This document shows positions 50,558 to 60,900 of a stretch of 64,000 bases of DNA, piece after piece. The notes below the pieces were generated by a model. The model saw only the letters and a program-made list of their open reading frames with translations, made no database searches and was not told where the DNA came from. The stretch is taken from assembly GCF_947496385.1 (NCBI RefSeq), contig NZ_CANMCP010000001.1:310001-374000 (forward strand), in the 5' to 3' direction. Origin of the DNA: an uncultured Croceicoccus sp. (GTDB taxonomy: Bacteria; Pseudomonadota; Alphaproteobacteria; Sphingomonadales; Sphingomonadaceae). The first letter of the stretch is position 1. Every line of letters starts with the position of its first letter. The translations under genes and the position numbers were made by a program.

Positions 50558-51942
50558 CCGCCCTCTCCGATGCGGGCATGCCAGGCCGCCTTGTATGCGG
50601 CCAGATCCTCCGGCAACGGTTCGACCCGTTCGAGTGTGCCACCGGGTTCGAGCGCAGCGTCGATCAAGCGCAGTGCGCCAAAGCTCACGTCATTATGCGC
50701 ATTTGCGACGAAGATCGTCATGTCAGGGCGCAGCGATGCGAGAGCGCGAACGAAGACTTCGGCTTCGGCAAAGCGGCCTTCGACGAGCAGGCGGTCTTTC
50801 GACCCGATGAGATCGAGCGAGACATCCGCGACCAAGGCGGCGTAGAGGCACGCGCCCGCGCGGCGGGCGTACCAGTCGTCGGGGCGCGCGACCCACCCGC
50901 CTTCGCATGTCGGGAAGGGGCCGTGACCGGGCGTCAGCGTCGGCAGGACCATTGCCTTCTTTTCGACCACGTCCTTCACGGCGGCGAGCAGCCTGGGCTG
51001 GTCCTGCCGGATATCGACCCGGCGGGTGTCGATCCCGATCAGGCTCTCGATTTCGCGGCCTCCCATGAAGCGCGCCGAAGGAACGGGCGCGCCATACGCG
51101 TCCACGTTGACCAGGCAGTCCCGCGTTTCGGGCAGCGCGGCAAGATCCATTTCGGCCTTGGCCAGCCGCATGGCGATGAACCAAGTGCCGGTGGAAAGCA
51201 CGGTCGCCTCGTTTTCGGCAATGGCCGAAAACCCGCGTGCGGCAAGCAGTGCTGCGTTGGAATCGTGAAGGCCTGCCAGCACCTTGGTATTTTCGGAGAG
51301 ACCCGTCAGCCTGGCGAGTTCGGGCCGCAGCGTGCCGATCACATCGCCTGCCTTCACCAGGGGCGCGAATTGCCTCGCCCAGCCTCGCCGCTTTGCCATC
51401 GGCGAGAAATCGGCCCGGACCGGATCCCACAGGTCCGAGTGGCAGCCGAGGCTGGTCAGCTCGCTGGTCGCAACGCCGGTAAGATGCCATGCCCAGTATT
51501 GCGCATAGGGCATCAGCGTCACGTCCCGCAGGCCCTCGGGTGCCTGGTCTTCCAGCCAGTGCAACTGCGCTCCGAGATTGAGGCCGGCGGGCAGGGCGGG
51601 GGACCCGGTATCGGCAAAGGGATCGCGTGCGGCGCGGTAAGCGGCGAGCGCGTCGTCCGGCAATTCGGTTTCATAATCGGGCGTCGCAAATGCCGGCGCG
51701 TCGCCTTTGATGCCCGAGACTGCGGCGCCATGGGCGACCGGCACAATGTATTCGACCGGATGATCGGCCCAGCGCGCCATTTCGCGGACCGTCCAGTCGG
51801 CGGTGCCCTGCGTGTCGAGAACGCCATCGGCATGCGTATTCGTCCGGGTCACGCGGTCGAGCATGCGCCCGTCGCGCGACCACAGGCTGAGCTTGCTCAT
51901 GGTCTTCCCGATGTCGATGACGATGGCGAAACCGCCTGCCAA
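50554..51942 (-). CDS. rhaB: Rhamnulokinase (FGGY carbohydrate kinase)
   Basis: The protein is an FGGY-type sugar kinase with the first phosphate loop [14 protein letters not shown], the sugar-binding middle [15 protein letters not shown] and [13 protein letters not shown], and the late [17 protein letters not shown]-like segment. I place the start at TTG 51942, after a strong GGGAGGGG site, which gives [14 protein letters not shown] and 462 residues. It phosphorylates L-rhamnulose at position 1. It heads the minus-strand operon, 93 bases from the likely rhaD start. Confidence 0.86.
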   Translation of the reverse strand: MAGGFAIVIDIGKTMSKLSLWSRDGRMLDRVTRTNTHADGVLDTQGTADWTVREMARWADHPVEYIVPVAHGAAVSGIKGDAPAFATPDYETELPDDALAAYRAARDPFADTGSPALPAGLNLGAQLHWLEDQAPEGLRDVTLMPYAQYWAWHLTGVATSELTSLGCHSDLWDPVRADFSPMAKRRGWARQFAPLVKAGDVIGTLRPELARLTGLSENTKVLAGLHDSNAALLAARGFSAIAENEATVLSTGTWFIAMRLAKAEMDLAALPETRDCLVNVDAYGAPVPSARFMGGREIESLIGIDTRRVDIRQDQPRLLAAVKDVVEKKAMVLPTLTPGHGPFPTCEGGWVARPDDWYARRAGACLYAALVADVSLDLIGSKDRLLVEGRFAEAEVFVRALASLRPDMTIFVANAHNDVSFGALRLIDAALEPGGTLERVEPLPEDLAAYKAAWHARIGEGG

Positions 51943-52035
51943 GAGCCCCTCCCTGGTGCTTGTCTTTGTTGTTTGGTGATCGTCTAATATCGAAAATGAT
52001 TGATCATGAAAAGCGCTAACGCTATCGGTTTCGCC
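51943..52035. promoter_or_regulatory. Divergent rhaB/rhaD control region with two dyads
   Basis: A consensus-like -10 hexamer TAATAT (51985-51990) faces rhaD; a weak TTGTCT lies 19 bases upstream of it. Two dyad symmetries follow: ATGAT-TG-ATCAT (51996-52007) and AGCG-CTAA-CGCT (52012-52023). Their position at the start of transcription suits repressor operators for the DeoR-type regulator, though the second also looks like a LacI-family site. The span assumes rhaD starts at 52036. Confidence 0.5.
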
Positions 52036-54147
52036 ATGAACATGCAGACCCTGCCGGCCCGAGATGCCATTCCATTTGCCGTTCCCAGCAGCCGTTGGGA
52101 AGATCGCCTGGCGGACGCGATGGGCGAATCCGAGCTGTTGCTGTATCGCTCGAACCTGCTCGGCAGCGATCTTACCGTGACCAATTTCGGTGGCGGCAAT
52201 ACCTCTGCAAAGATCATGGAAACCGATCCGCTGACGGGCGAGCAGGTCGAAGTGCTGTGGGTGAAGGGCTCCGGCGGCGATATCGGCTCGATGACGCTGG
52301 ATGGTTTCGCGACCCTCTACGAAGACAAGCTGCTGGCGCTGGAAACCCATTACGAGGGCGAGCAGGATGATGACAAGATGGTCGGCTTCCTGCCGCATTG
52401 CACGTTCAACCTGAACAGCCGCGCCGCCAGCATCGATACGCCGCTGCACTCACTCCTTCCTTACAAGCATATCGATCATGTTCACCCGGACGCGATCATC
52501 GCGCTGGCCGCATCATCGGGCGGCGAGGCGGCGACGAAGGATATCTGGGGCGGCGAGATCGGCTGGTTGCCGTGGAAGCGACCGGGCTTCACCCTCGGCG
52601 TGATGATCCGCGATTTCGCCAGGGCCAATCCGCAGGCCAAGGGCGCCATGCTGGCGGGCCACGGCATCATTTGCTGGGCCGATACGGCGAAGGATTGCTA
52701 TGCGCAGACCGTGCGCCTGATCGCGGATGCGGCTCAATATCTGAACGACAGGATGGCCGGGAAACCGGCGTTTGGCGGCGCGACCCATGCGCCGCACCCG
52801 GAACGCGCGGACATCGCGGCCGATCTCATGCCCCGCCTGCGCGGTCTGATGACAGGCGATCGCCGCAAGATCGGGCATTTTGCCGATGATGAGGCCAGCC
52901 TGGAATTTGTCTGCTCGAAGGATTTCGGGGGGCTGGCGGCGCTTGGAACATCGTGCCCCGATCATTTCCTGCGCACCAAGATCGCCCCGCTCACGCTCGA
53001 TCCTTCGCGGCTTGCGGATGATGCCTATCTCGCGCAATCGCTGGCGGATTATCGCGATCTTTATGCCGCGTATTACGATCGCTGCGCACGGGACAATTCG
53101 CCCGCCATGCGCGATGCGAACCCGGTCGTCGTGCTTGTCCCCGGTATCGGCCGGATGACCTTTGCGAAGGACAAGGCCACGGCCCGCATCGCCGGCGAGT
53201 TCTACCTGAATGCCATCAACGTGATGCGCGGGGCCGAGGCCATCGGCGATTACATCGCGCTCGACGAGCAGGAAGCCTTCGATATCGAATACTGGCTGCT
53301 CGAGGAGGCCAAGCTGCAGCGCATGCCCGCGCCGAGGGAAATGGTCGGCAGGATTGCACTGGTCACGGGCGGTGCCGGCGGGATCGGGGCGGCGACCGCG
53401 GCGCGCCTGTTGAAAGATGGCGCCTGCGTGATGCTCGCCGACCGTGACGGCGATGTCGTGGCCGAAGTCCGCGATGGCTTTGCCAGCCAGTTCGGCAAGG
53501 ATGTGGTCCGCTGCGTCACATGCGACGTGACCGACGAGGCGCAGGTCGCGGCCGCTTTCGCCGCGTGTGCGCGCGAATTTGGCGGCCTCGACATTCTGGT
53601 GGCCAATGCCGGCATTGCGTCCAGCGCGCCTATCGAACAGACCACTGTCGAGCTGTGGGACCGCAATTACGATGTGCTCGCCCAAGGCTATTTCCTCACC
53701 GCGAAACACGCCTGGGGCCTGCTCAAGCTGATGAAGGAGCAGGGCGGTACTTCGGTTGTCTTCATCGGGTCGAAAAATGCCGTCGCGGCTGCGGCGGGCG
53801 CTTCGGCCTATGCCAGCGCCAAGGCCGCGGCCAACCACCTTGCACGCTGTCTGGCGCTCGAAGGCGCGCCGGAAGGGATTCGCGTCAACGTCGTGAACCC
53901 GGACGCGGTGATCAAGGGGAGCCGCATCTGGGACGGTGACTGGCGCCGCGAACGCGCGGCCTCGAACAAGGTCGATGCGGGAGAAGAGCTGGAGGCGCAT
54001 TACCGCAACCGCTCGATGCTCAAGCGTGACGTCCTGCCCGAGGATATCGCCGAGGCCGCGTACTGGCTGGCGAGCGAGGCCAGCGCAAAATCGACCGGCA
54101 ACATGATCAACGTCGACGCTGGCAACGTGCAGGCGTTTACGCGCTGA
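52036..54147 (+). CDS. rhaD: Bifunctional rhamnulose-1-phosphate aldolase / lactaldehyde dehydrogenase
   Basis: This fused enzyme (RhaEW type) splits L-rhamnulose 1-phosphate into dihydroxyacetone phosphate and L-lactaldehyde, then oxidises the lactaldehyde to L-lactate. The N-terminal 420 residues are a class II aldolase domain with LLYRSNLLGSDLTVTNFGGG, WVKGSGGDIGSM and His-rich HIDHVHPDAI and LAGHGII. From about residue 435 a short-chain dehydrogenase follows with VTGGAGGIGAAT, VANAGIAS and the catalytic SAYASAK near 590. ATG 52036 gives 703 residues. TTG 52000 and ATG 52006 are also in frame but would lie over the likely operators. Confidence 0.9.
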   Translation: MNMQTLPARDAIPFAVPSSRWEDRLADAMGESELLLYRSNLLGSDLTVTNFGGGNTSAKIMETDPLTGEQVEVLWVKGSGGDIGSMTLDGFATLYEDKLLALETHYEGEQDDDKMVGFLPHCTFNLNSRAASIDTPLHSLLPYKHIDHVHPDAIIALAASSGGEAATKDIWGGEIGWLPWKRPGFTLGVMIRDFARANPQAKGAMLAGHGIICWADTAKDCYAQTVRLIADAAQYLNDRMAGKPAFGGATHAPHPERADIAADLMPRLRGLMTGDRRKIGHFADDEASLEFVCSKDFGGLAALGTSCPDHFLRTKIAPLTLDPSRLADDAYLAQSLADYRDLYAAYYDRCARDNSPAMRDANPVVVLVPGIGRMTFAKDKATARIAGEFYLNAINVMRGAEAIGDYIALDEQEAFDIEYWLLEEAKLQRMPAPREMVGRIALVTGGAGGIGAATAARLLKDGACVMLADRDGDVVAEVRDGFASQFGKDVVRCVTCDVTDEAQVAAAFAACAREFGGLDILVANAGIASSAPIEQTTVELWDRNYDVLAQGYFLTAKHAWGLLKLMKEQGGTSVVFIGSKNAVAAAAGASAYASAKAAANHLARCLALEGAPEGIRVNVVNPDAVIKGSRIWDGDWRRERAASNKVDAGEELEAHYRNRSMLKRDVLPEDIAEAAYWLASEASAKSTGNMINVDAGNVQAFTR

Positions 54148-54165
54148 CCGGCGCGGGGAGAGGAC

Positions 54166-55458
54166 ATGCAGAACACGCCGATTTCGCCCGATCTGATCGA
54201 AGACAGCAACGCGGCCAATGCCGCCGCGCTCGAAGACGACTACGCCAGCCTTGGCCGAAGGCTCGAGCGTCTTGGCATCTCGATCGATTCCGTAAAGGAA
54301 AAGGCCAGGGGCTGGTCCGTCGCCGTGCCCAGCTGGGGGGCAGGGCGCGGCGGCACCCGGTTTGCGAAGTTCCCGCTGGCGGGCGAACCGACCAACATCC
54401 ACGAGAAGCTGGAAGATTGCGCCGTCATCCATCAGCTGGGCCGCACGACACCGCGCGTCAGCCCGCATTTCCCCTGGGATTGCGTGGAGGATTACGCTGC
54501 ACTGCGCGAGGAGGCGGAACGTTACGGCCTGGGCTTCGATGCGGTAAATTCCAACACCTTCCAGGATCAGCCCGGCCAGGCGCAGACCTACGCCACCGGC
54601 TCGCTTTCCTCCACGGTCGAGGCGACGCGGCAGCAGGCCGTGGAGCACAACATCGCGTGCATCGAGATCGGGCAGAAGATCGGCTCCGAACGCCTGACCG
54701 TGTGGGTGGGGGATGGCACCAATTTCCCCGGACAGCAGGATCTTGGCCGTTCGCTCGACCGCTATCTCGATGCGGCGGCACAGGTCTATGCCGCGCTGCC
54801 GGACGACTGGCTGATGATGCTCGAGCACAAGATGTTCGAGCCTGCGTTCTACTCCTCGGTCATCTCGGACTGGGGCAGCTCGCTGATGGCGGCACAGGAA
54901 CTGGGCGAGAGGTGCAAGTGCCTTGTCGATCTTGGTCACCACGCGCCCAATGTGAATATCGAACAGATCGTCGCCCGCCTCCACCGCGCGGGCAAGCTTG
55001 GCGGCTTTCACTTCAACGACAGCAAGTATGGCGATGACGACCTCGACAGCGGATCGATCGATCCGCACCAGCTGTTCCTCGTATTCAACGAGCTGGTCGA
55101 GGCGGAATTGAACCCGGGCGGCGGTTTTGACCCCGCCTACATGATCGACCAGTCGCACAATGTCACCGATCCCATCGAAAGCATGCTGTCATCGGCCGAG
55201 GCGATCGCGGGGTGTTATGTGCGTGCGCTGCTCGTCGACCGGGACGCGCTGCATCACGCGCAGGACAGCAACGACGTGATGCTCGCGTTCAGAACCCTGC
55301 GCGCCGCGTTCGAAACGGATGTCAGCCCGATCCTCGCCAAGGCGCGGGAAGAGACGGGCGGCGCAATCGACTGGCTCAAGGTCTATCGCAGCAGCAAGTA
55401 TCGCGAACGCAAGGCGCAGGAGCGCAACGCCGTCGGCCTTGGTGCCGGCATCGTTTGA
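54166..55458 (+). CDS. rhaI: L-rhamnose isomerase
   Basis: RhaI converts L-rhamnose to L-rhamnulose. The 430-residue TIM barrel matches the Pseudomonas stutzeri-type L-rhamnose isomerase, distinct from E. coli RhaA. Metal-binding and catalytic stretches are HFPWDC, FDAVNSNTFQDQ, MLEHKMFEPAFYSSV, LVDLGHHAPNVNIEQIV and FHFNDSKYGDDDLDSGSIDP, the last shown only by its DSKYGDDD core. The gene follows rhaD by 18 bases with a GGAGAGG ribosome site, so it is the second gene of the plus-strand operon. Confidence 0.92.
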   Translation: MQNTPISPDLIEDSNAANAAALEDDYASLGRRLERLGISIDSVKEKARGWSVAVPSWGAGRGGTRFAKFPLAGEPTNIHEKLEDCAVIHQLGRTTPRVSPHFPWDCVEDYAALREEAERYGLGFDAVNSNTFQDQPGQAQTYATGSLSSTVEATRQQAVEHNIACIEIGQKIGSERLTVWVGDGTNFPGQQDLGRSLDRYLDAAAQVYAALPDDWLMMLEHKMFEPAFYSSVISDWGSSLMAAQELGERCKCLVDLGHHAPNVNIEQIVARLHRAGKLGGFHFNDSKYGDDDLDSGSIDPHQLFLVFNELVEAELNPGGGFDPAYMIDQSHNVTDPIESMLSSAEAIAGCYVRALLVDRDALHHAQDSNDVMLAFRTLRAAFETDVSPILAKAREETGGAIDWLKVYRSSKYRERKAQERNAVGLGAGIV

Positions 55459-55556
55459 GGGACGAAACGCACACCGGCGCGTGATGCGGTGAGGGACCAT
55501 TCCTTGCGGCCTCGCACCGGTACCGACAATAAAATTACAAGTTCAGGAGAAGATAA

Positions 55557-57920
55557 ATGAATCGAGGGGTTAAGTCGTGTCTGGTTCGATCGGTTTCGGC
55601 CTTGCCGCTTTTGCTGGCGGCTGTTCCGGCCCATGCGCAACAAGAGCCTGCGGACGGTTCCGGCGTGCAGGAACCTGCGGACGATGCGGGCGTGCAGATG
55701 ATCGTGGTCACGGCGCAGCGGAGGCAGGAAAGCCTTCAGGATGTTCCGGTCTCCGTGAATGTCGTCACGGCGGACACGCTGCGCGAGCGAAACCTCAACG
55801 ATTTGCAGCAGATCACGCTTGCCGCGCCCAGTCTCCAGATCGGTCAGGAAAACACGTTTTCCATTCGCGGGGTGGGCACGCTCGCGTTTCAGCAAACGGT
55901 CGACCCGGCCGTCGCTGTGTCTCTCGACGAAGTCAGCCTCGCCCGCACATTGCTTAGCGAGAACCTCTTTCTCGATGTCGAGCAGATCGAAGTCCTCAAC
56001 GGTCCGCAAGGGCTGCTTTTCGGCCGCAATGCCAGCGCCGGCCTGCTGAATATCACGACCACCCGGCCCAAGCTCGGCAGGACCATGGTGGATGGTCATC
56101 TCGAATATAACGTGCGGGATACCACCCCCGGCAATGGCGATGGCGTGATCGCCCGCACGAACTTCAATCTTCCCGTGACCAAAAATTCGGCGTTCCGGCT
56201 CAATCTCGCGTATCAGCATCAGAATCCCGTGACGAGGGCCGTCGTTTCCGGGCCGGGTTCCAACACCAATCGGCGTTCGTTCGAGGTTCGGGGCAAGTAC
56301 CTGGCACAACCGACCGATGCGCTCGAATTCTACCTGATCGGCAATTATGCCGAAACCAACGGCACCGCCGGCCTGTTCGATCGGACCTATCGCGCGCTGG
56401 CGCCGGGGAGCGCGAATACCGACCCGCTGGCCGCAGACGGCTATGTGGCAAGCCCCGACCTGCTCGAATACAAGGCCGATGGCGCGAATTTCCGCAACTT
56501 GCGCTCCTACGGCGGTCAGGCCCGCGTGTCGTACCTGTTTGCGAACGATTGGGAGCTTATCAATCTGGCCGCGTACAAGGCCTACGATCACGAATACGCG
56601 TTCGATCAGGACTACACCACGAGCAACGGCGTCAGCCTCTCCACCCTCAGCAGCGATTTCCACCAGTTCTCGAACGAGCTGCGGCTGGCTCTTCCGGCCA
56701 GCGATCGCCTGTCGGGTCAGGTCGGTCTCTATTACCTAACCTTCGAGGAGGAATCGACGACGCTTACGGGTGGCGATCTCTATATTCCGTCGTTCGTCCT
56801 CCCGAATTTTCCGTTCTGCGTCGGCGCGGACGCGCAGCCGGGTGCCTTCCCGCCGAATTGCAGCGTGAGCAATGATTACGCGGTCGGCTCGGATACGGAC
56901 TCGTTGTTCAAGTCCAGGACCTATGCCGCATTCGGGCAGTTCACCTATGAACTCACGCCTCAGCTTCGGCTTCTGGCCGGCGGACGGCTGACGCGCGACG
57001 AAATCGAGATTGATTTCACGCAGAACGTCCTCGACTACTTCGTTCGTTTCGGCGGTCCGTCCGGAACCTATTCCGCGGAGGACGGCCACACCGATTTCAG
57101 CTGGAAGCTGGGCGCGCAGTTCGAACCCAGCCCGCAGGTGATGGTCTATGCAAACTATGCCAAGGGTTACAAGGGCCCCGGCGCAAACAACAGCGCGGCA
57201 ACCGCCAACGCGAACCTGATCGTGGAGCCGGAGACGTCCCGCAACATCGAGCTTGGTGCAAAGACCAGCTGGCTGGATCAGCGCGTCATCTTCAACGTGT
57301 CCCTGTTCCGGACCAAGTACCGCGATTATCAGGCGTCCGCGTTCAACGCGCAGCAGGCAAGCTTTGTCATCACGAACGCGGCGAGCCTGACCTCGCAAGG
57401 TGCCGAAGTGACGGCCAATCTCCGGCCGTTCGCGGGGCTGTCGGTCGATGCGGCCCTTACGTTCCTCGATTCCGAGTTCGATGATTTCCCGGGCGCGCAA
57501 TGCTATCCGGGGCAGCCGGATTGCTCGGCGAACGGGACGTTCAACGCCCGCGGTCTGAGCACGCCGCTTGCCGCGGACCTTACGTCGTCGATCGGCGTGA
57601 ATTACCGGTTCCCGGTCTTCGGCGATGCCGATGTAGTCATCGGCGGCGATTGGTATCATCGCTCGTCTGTCAATTACACCGTGTCGACGAACCCGCTGAC
57701 CGCACTCGGGCCGGTCGACATATTCGGCGCGCGCGTGAGCCTGGATCTCAACGAAAATCTGCAGTTCGTTGTATTCTGCAAGAATTGCGGTGACGAACGC
57801 GTGCCCAATTTCATCTACAACGATCCGGGCGATGCGGCCTCCGGCCTCAACAGCACCGTGCAGACATTCGGGTTCAACTCTGTGCGAACGATCGGTGCCT
57901 CGGTGGATTTCCGGTTCTAG
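55557..57920 (+). CDS. TonB-dependent outer-membrane receptor
   Basis: The 787-residue protein has a signal peptide (about residues 1-24, ending VPAHA), a plug domain with VTAQRRQESLQDVPVSVNVV and FSIRGVGTLAFQ, and a beta-barrel ending in the aromatic SVDFRF typical of outer-membrane proteins. It uses TonB energy to move a ligand across the outer membrane. Its position between rhaI and two glycosidases argues for an oligosaccharide or rhamnoside ligand instead of a siderophore. A strong CAGGAG ribosome site precedes it. No SusD partner is encoded, as is usual outside Bacteroidetes. Confidence 0.9.
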   Translation: MNRGVKSCLVRSVSALPLLLAAVPAHAQQEPADGSGVQEPADDAGVQMIVVTAQRRQESLQDVPVSVNVVTADTLRERNLNDLQQITLAAPSLQIGQENTFSIRGVGTLAFQQTVDPAVAVSLDEVSLARTLLSENLFLDVEQIEVLNGPQGLLFGRNASAGLLNITTTRPKLGRTMVDGHLEYNVRDTTPGNGDGVIARTNFNLPVTKNSAFRLNLAYQHQNPVTRAVVSGPGSNTNRRSFEVRGKYLAQPTDALEFYLIGNYAETNGTAGLFDRTYRALAPGSANTDPLAADGYVASPDLLEYKADGANFRNLRSYGGQARVSYLFANDWELINLAAYKAYDHEYAFDQDYTTSNGVSLSTLSSDFHQFSNELRLALPASDRLSGQVGLYYLTFEEESTTLTGGDLYIPSFVLPNFPFCVGADAQPGAFPPNCSVSNDYAVGSDTDSLFKSRTYAAFGQFTYELTPQLRLLAGGRLTRDEIEIDFTQNVLDYFVRFGGPSGTYSAEDGHTDFSWKLGAQFEPSPQVMVYANYAKGYKGPGANNSAATANANLIVEPETSRNIELGAKTSWLDQRVIFNVSLFRTKYRDYQASAFNAQQASFVITNAASLTSQGAEVTANLRPFAGLSVDAALTFLDSEFDDFPGAQCYPGQPDCSANGTFNARGLSTPLAADLTSSIGVNYRFPVFGDADVVIGGDWYHRSSVNYTVSTNPLTALGPVDIFGARVSLDLNENLQFVVFCKNCGDERVPNFIYNDPGDAASGLNSTVQTFGFNSVRTIGASVDFRF

Positions 57921-57966
57921 GCAAGCGTTCCGGCGTCAGTATTTCGAGCTTTGAGGCGAAGATATC

Positions 57967-60900
57967 ATGAGACCGTCCATTCTGGGTTTTGCGCTGCTGG
58001 CTGCGAGCAGTCTGAGCACGCCGTCATCGGCGCAGGCCCAAGTGGAGGATCATGTCCCGGTCGAGGCCGAAGATAGCTTGGCCGACGCATTTGCGGATCC
58101 GCCGGCCGAAGCCCGACCGCGCGTGTGGTGGCACTGGCTTTCGGGGAACGTGAGCGAAGAGGGCATCACGAAGGATCTGGAATGGATGCAGCGTATCGGC
58201 ATTGCCGGTGCGATGATGTTCGACGGGGACATGGGCGCGCCCAAAATCGTGCCCGAGCGGGTCACCGTGCTCAGCCCCGCATGGTATGACAAGCTGCATT
58301 TCGCCGCCAGCGAGGCGGCGCGCCTCGACCTGGAATTTGCGATGGCTGCCGCCCCCGGCTGGAGCGAGACGGGCGGGCCTTGGGTCCCTCCCGAGGCGGC
58401 AATGAAAAAACTGGTCTGGTCCGAAACGCGCGTGTCGGGCGGGCAACGCGCAGGCCGCCTCGCTCCGCTTCCGTCCAATGCCGGGCCGTTTCAGACGATT
58501 GCGAAGTCGGACGCGTTGAGCAGTACGGAGGCAGGCCCGCTGACGATGGCGCGCGATATTGCGGTGCTGGCGTATCCCGCGCCGCAGGGCGATGTCCCGC
58601 TCCCCGCGTTGCAGCCTGTCGTCACGACGAGCGCCGAAGGGGTGGATGCACGCAAGTTCCTCGACGGCGATTTGCAGGAACACGTTACGCTTCCGAACCC
58701 TGTGCCCGATGCGCCGCAATGGGTTCGGTACGATTTTACCGTGCCCCGGACTCTCAGAGCGCTCACCTATGTCGGTCCGCTCGGCGGTCGTTTTGCGGAC
58801 GGTCCGGACGGCAGGATCGAGGCGAGCGATGACGGCACGAACTGGAAAACCGTGCGAACTCTCGTCGGGCCCGCGCACAATCCTGCGCCGCAGTGCACGT
58901 TTGCCTTTCCTGCGACCACGGCACGATATTTCAGGGTGCTTTTCGACCGGCCCCTGAATTCGCGCGAACCCTTTCCCGCGCCCGACGGGATGATGCTCGC
59001 GGAACTGGCGTTCGTGCCGGGGGCGCGGGTCGACATGTTCGAAGACAAGGCAGGCTTTGGCGTTCTTTCTCAGGAGGATCAAAGCCCGACGCCGTCGATC
59101 TCGGCCGCATCCGCAATCCGGTCGTCCGATATTATCGACCTCAGTGATCGCCTGCGCCCGGATGGCACGCTGGAATGGATTGCGCCGCCGGGTGAATGGA
59201 TCGTCCTGCGAACGGGCTGGTCGCTTACCGGACAGGTCAATCATCCCGCGACCCCCGAAGGGACCGGGCTGGAGGTGGACAAGCTCGATGCGGAGGCCGT
59301 CCGGGGGCATCTCGATGCTTACCTCGATCCCGTGATCCGGCATCTGGGCGCGCTCTCCGGAGAGCGGGGCCTGTCCTACCTTCTCACCGATAGCTGGGAA
59401 GCGGGTCAGGAAAACTGGACCGGACAGATGCCGGCACAGTTTCGCAAGCGCCGCGGCTATGACCTGACGAATTTGTTACCGGTGTTGACGGGCCGCGTCG
59501 TCGACAGCGCCGCGAAGAGCGACGCTTTCCTGTGGGATTACCGGAAGACGCTGGCCGATCTGGTTGCCGAAAACCATTATGGTACGATCACGCGCTTTGC
59601 CGAGGATCACGGCCTTGGCTATTATGGCGAGGCGACTGGCGCCGCATGGCCCACGGTGGCGGACGGGATGCTGGCGAAAAGCCGGACCGACATACCGATG
59701 GGCGAATTCTGGGCCATCCCGTTCGGCGGTCAGCCCGCGGCGTATCATCACGTCCGTTCCGACGAATTTCCCGCCGACATCATCGAAACCCGATCGACCG
59801 CGCATGTGTATGGAAAGCCTGTTGTCGCGGCGGAGGCCTTCACCTCGTCTTTGCCGCAATGGATTTCGACGCCGTGGCAGTTGAAATGGGTGGCCGACCG
59901 TTACTTCGCTCTCGGCGTGAACCGGATGGTCATCCACACCTCCCCGCATCAGCCCGACGACACGCGGAGGCCGGGATTGACGCTCGGCCCGTTTGGCCAG
60001 GCATTCACGCGCCACGAAACCTGGGCCGAGATGGCGAAGCCTTGGATCGATTATCTCGCGCGAAATTCCTTCATGCTTCAACAGGGTGTGCCTGTTGCCG
60101 ATGTCCTGTATTTTTATGGGGAAGGGGCGCCGGTCGGCGTTCCCTACGACCGGGCGGGCGAACCTGCGGATCTGCGCGAGTTCGGCTTCGACTATGTGAA
60201 TGCCGACGCCTTGATGCGGCTCGCGAGGGTCGAGGATGGGACGATCGTTTTTCCCGGCGGCGCGTCCTACCGTGTCTTGGTCCTCCCGCGGCACATGTCG
60301 CAGATGACGCTGCCGATGATCGCGAGATTGCGCGATCTTGTCGCTCAGGGTGCCGTCATCGTCGGCCCCCGGCCGGCCGGCTCGCCCAGTCTGGCCTCGG
60401 CTGGATCCGCCGTGCGGTCGGTCGCCGACGAATTGTGGGGTGAGACCGATGGAGAGACGCGCACCCGAAATGAGTTCGGCAAGGGCCGCGTATACTGGCG
60501 CGACGATGTGCGGGAGGTCTTGGCAGAAGAGGGCGTGATGCCCGATTTCGCATGGTCGCCGACCGATGCGAATCTGGACCTGCGGTTCATCCACCGGCGG
60601 ACCGCCGAGGGTGATATTTACTTCGTCACCAATCAAAGCGCGTCGGCAGGTTCAGTCCCGCTCAGATTCAGGATTTCGGGCAAGCAACCCGAATTGTGGA
60701 ACCCCGCCGATGCAAGCATGCGCCCGCTCGGCTATCGTCAGCGTGGCAGCGTGACCGAAGTTCCGTTGCGTTTCGATGCCTATGGCTCGGCGTTGATCGT
60801 GTTCCGCGCGCCGGCCACCTGCGCATCGCGCGTGATCGCAGAGCCGCCCGAAGATACGATAAAGTCGCTCGACACCGGTTGGATCCTGTCCGTTCCGGTG

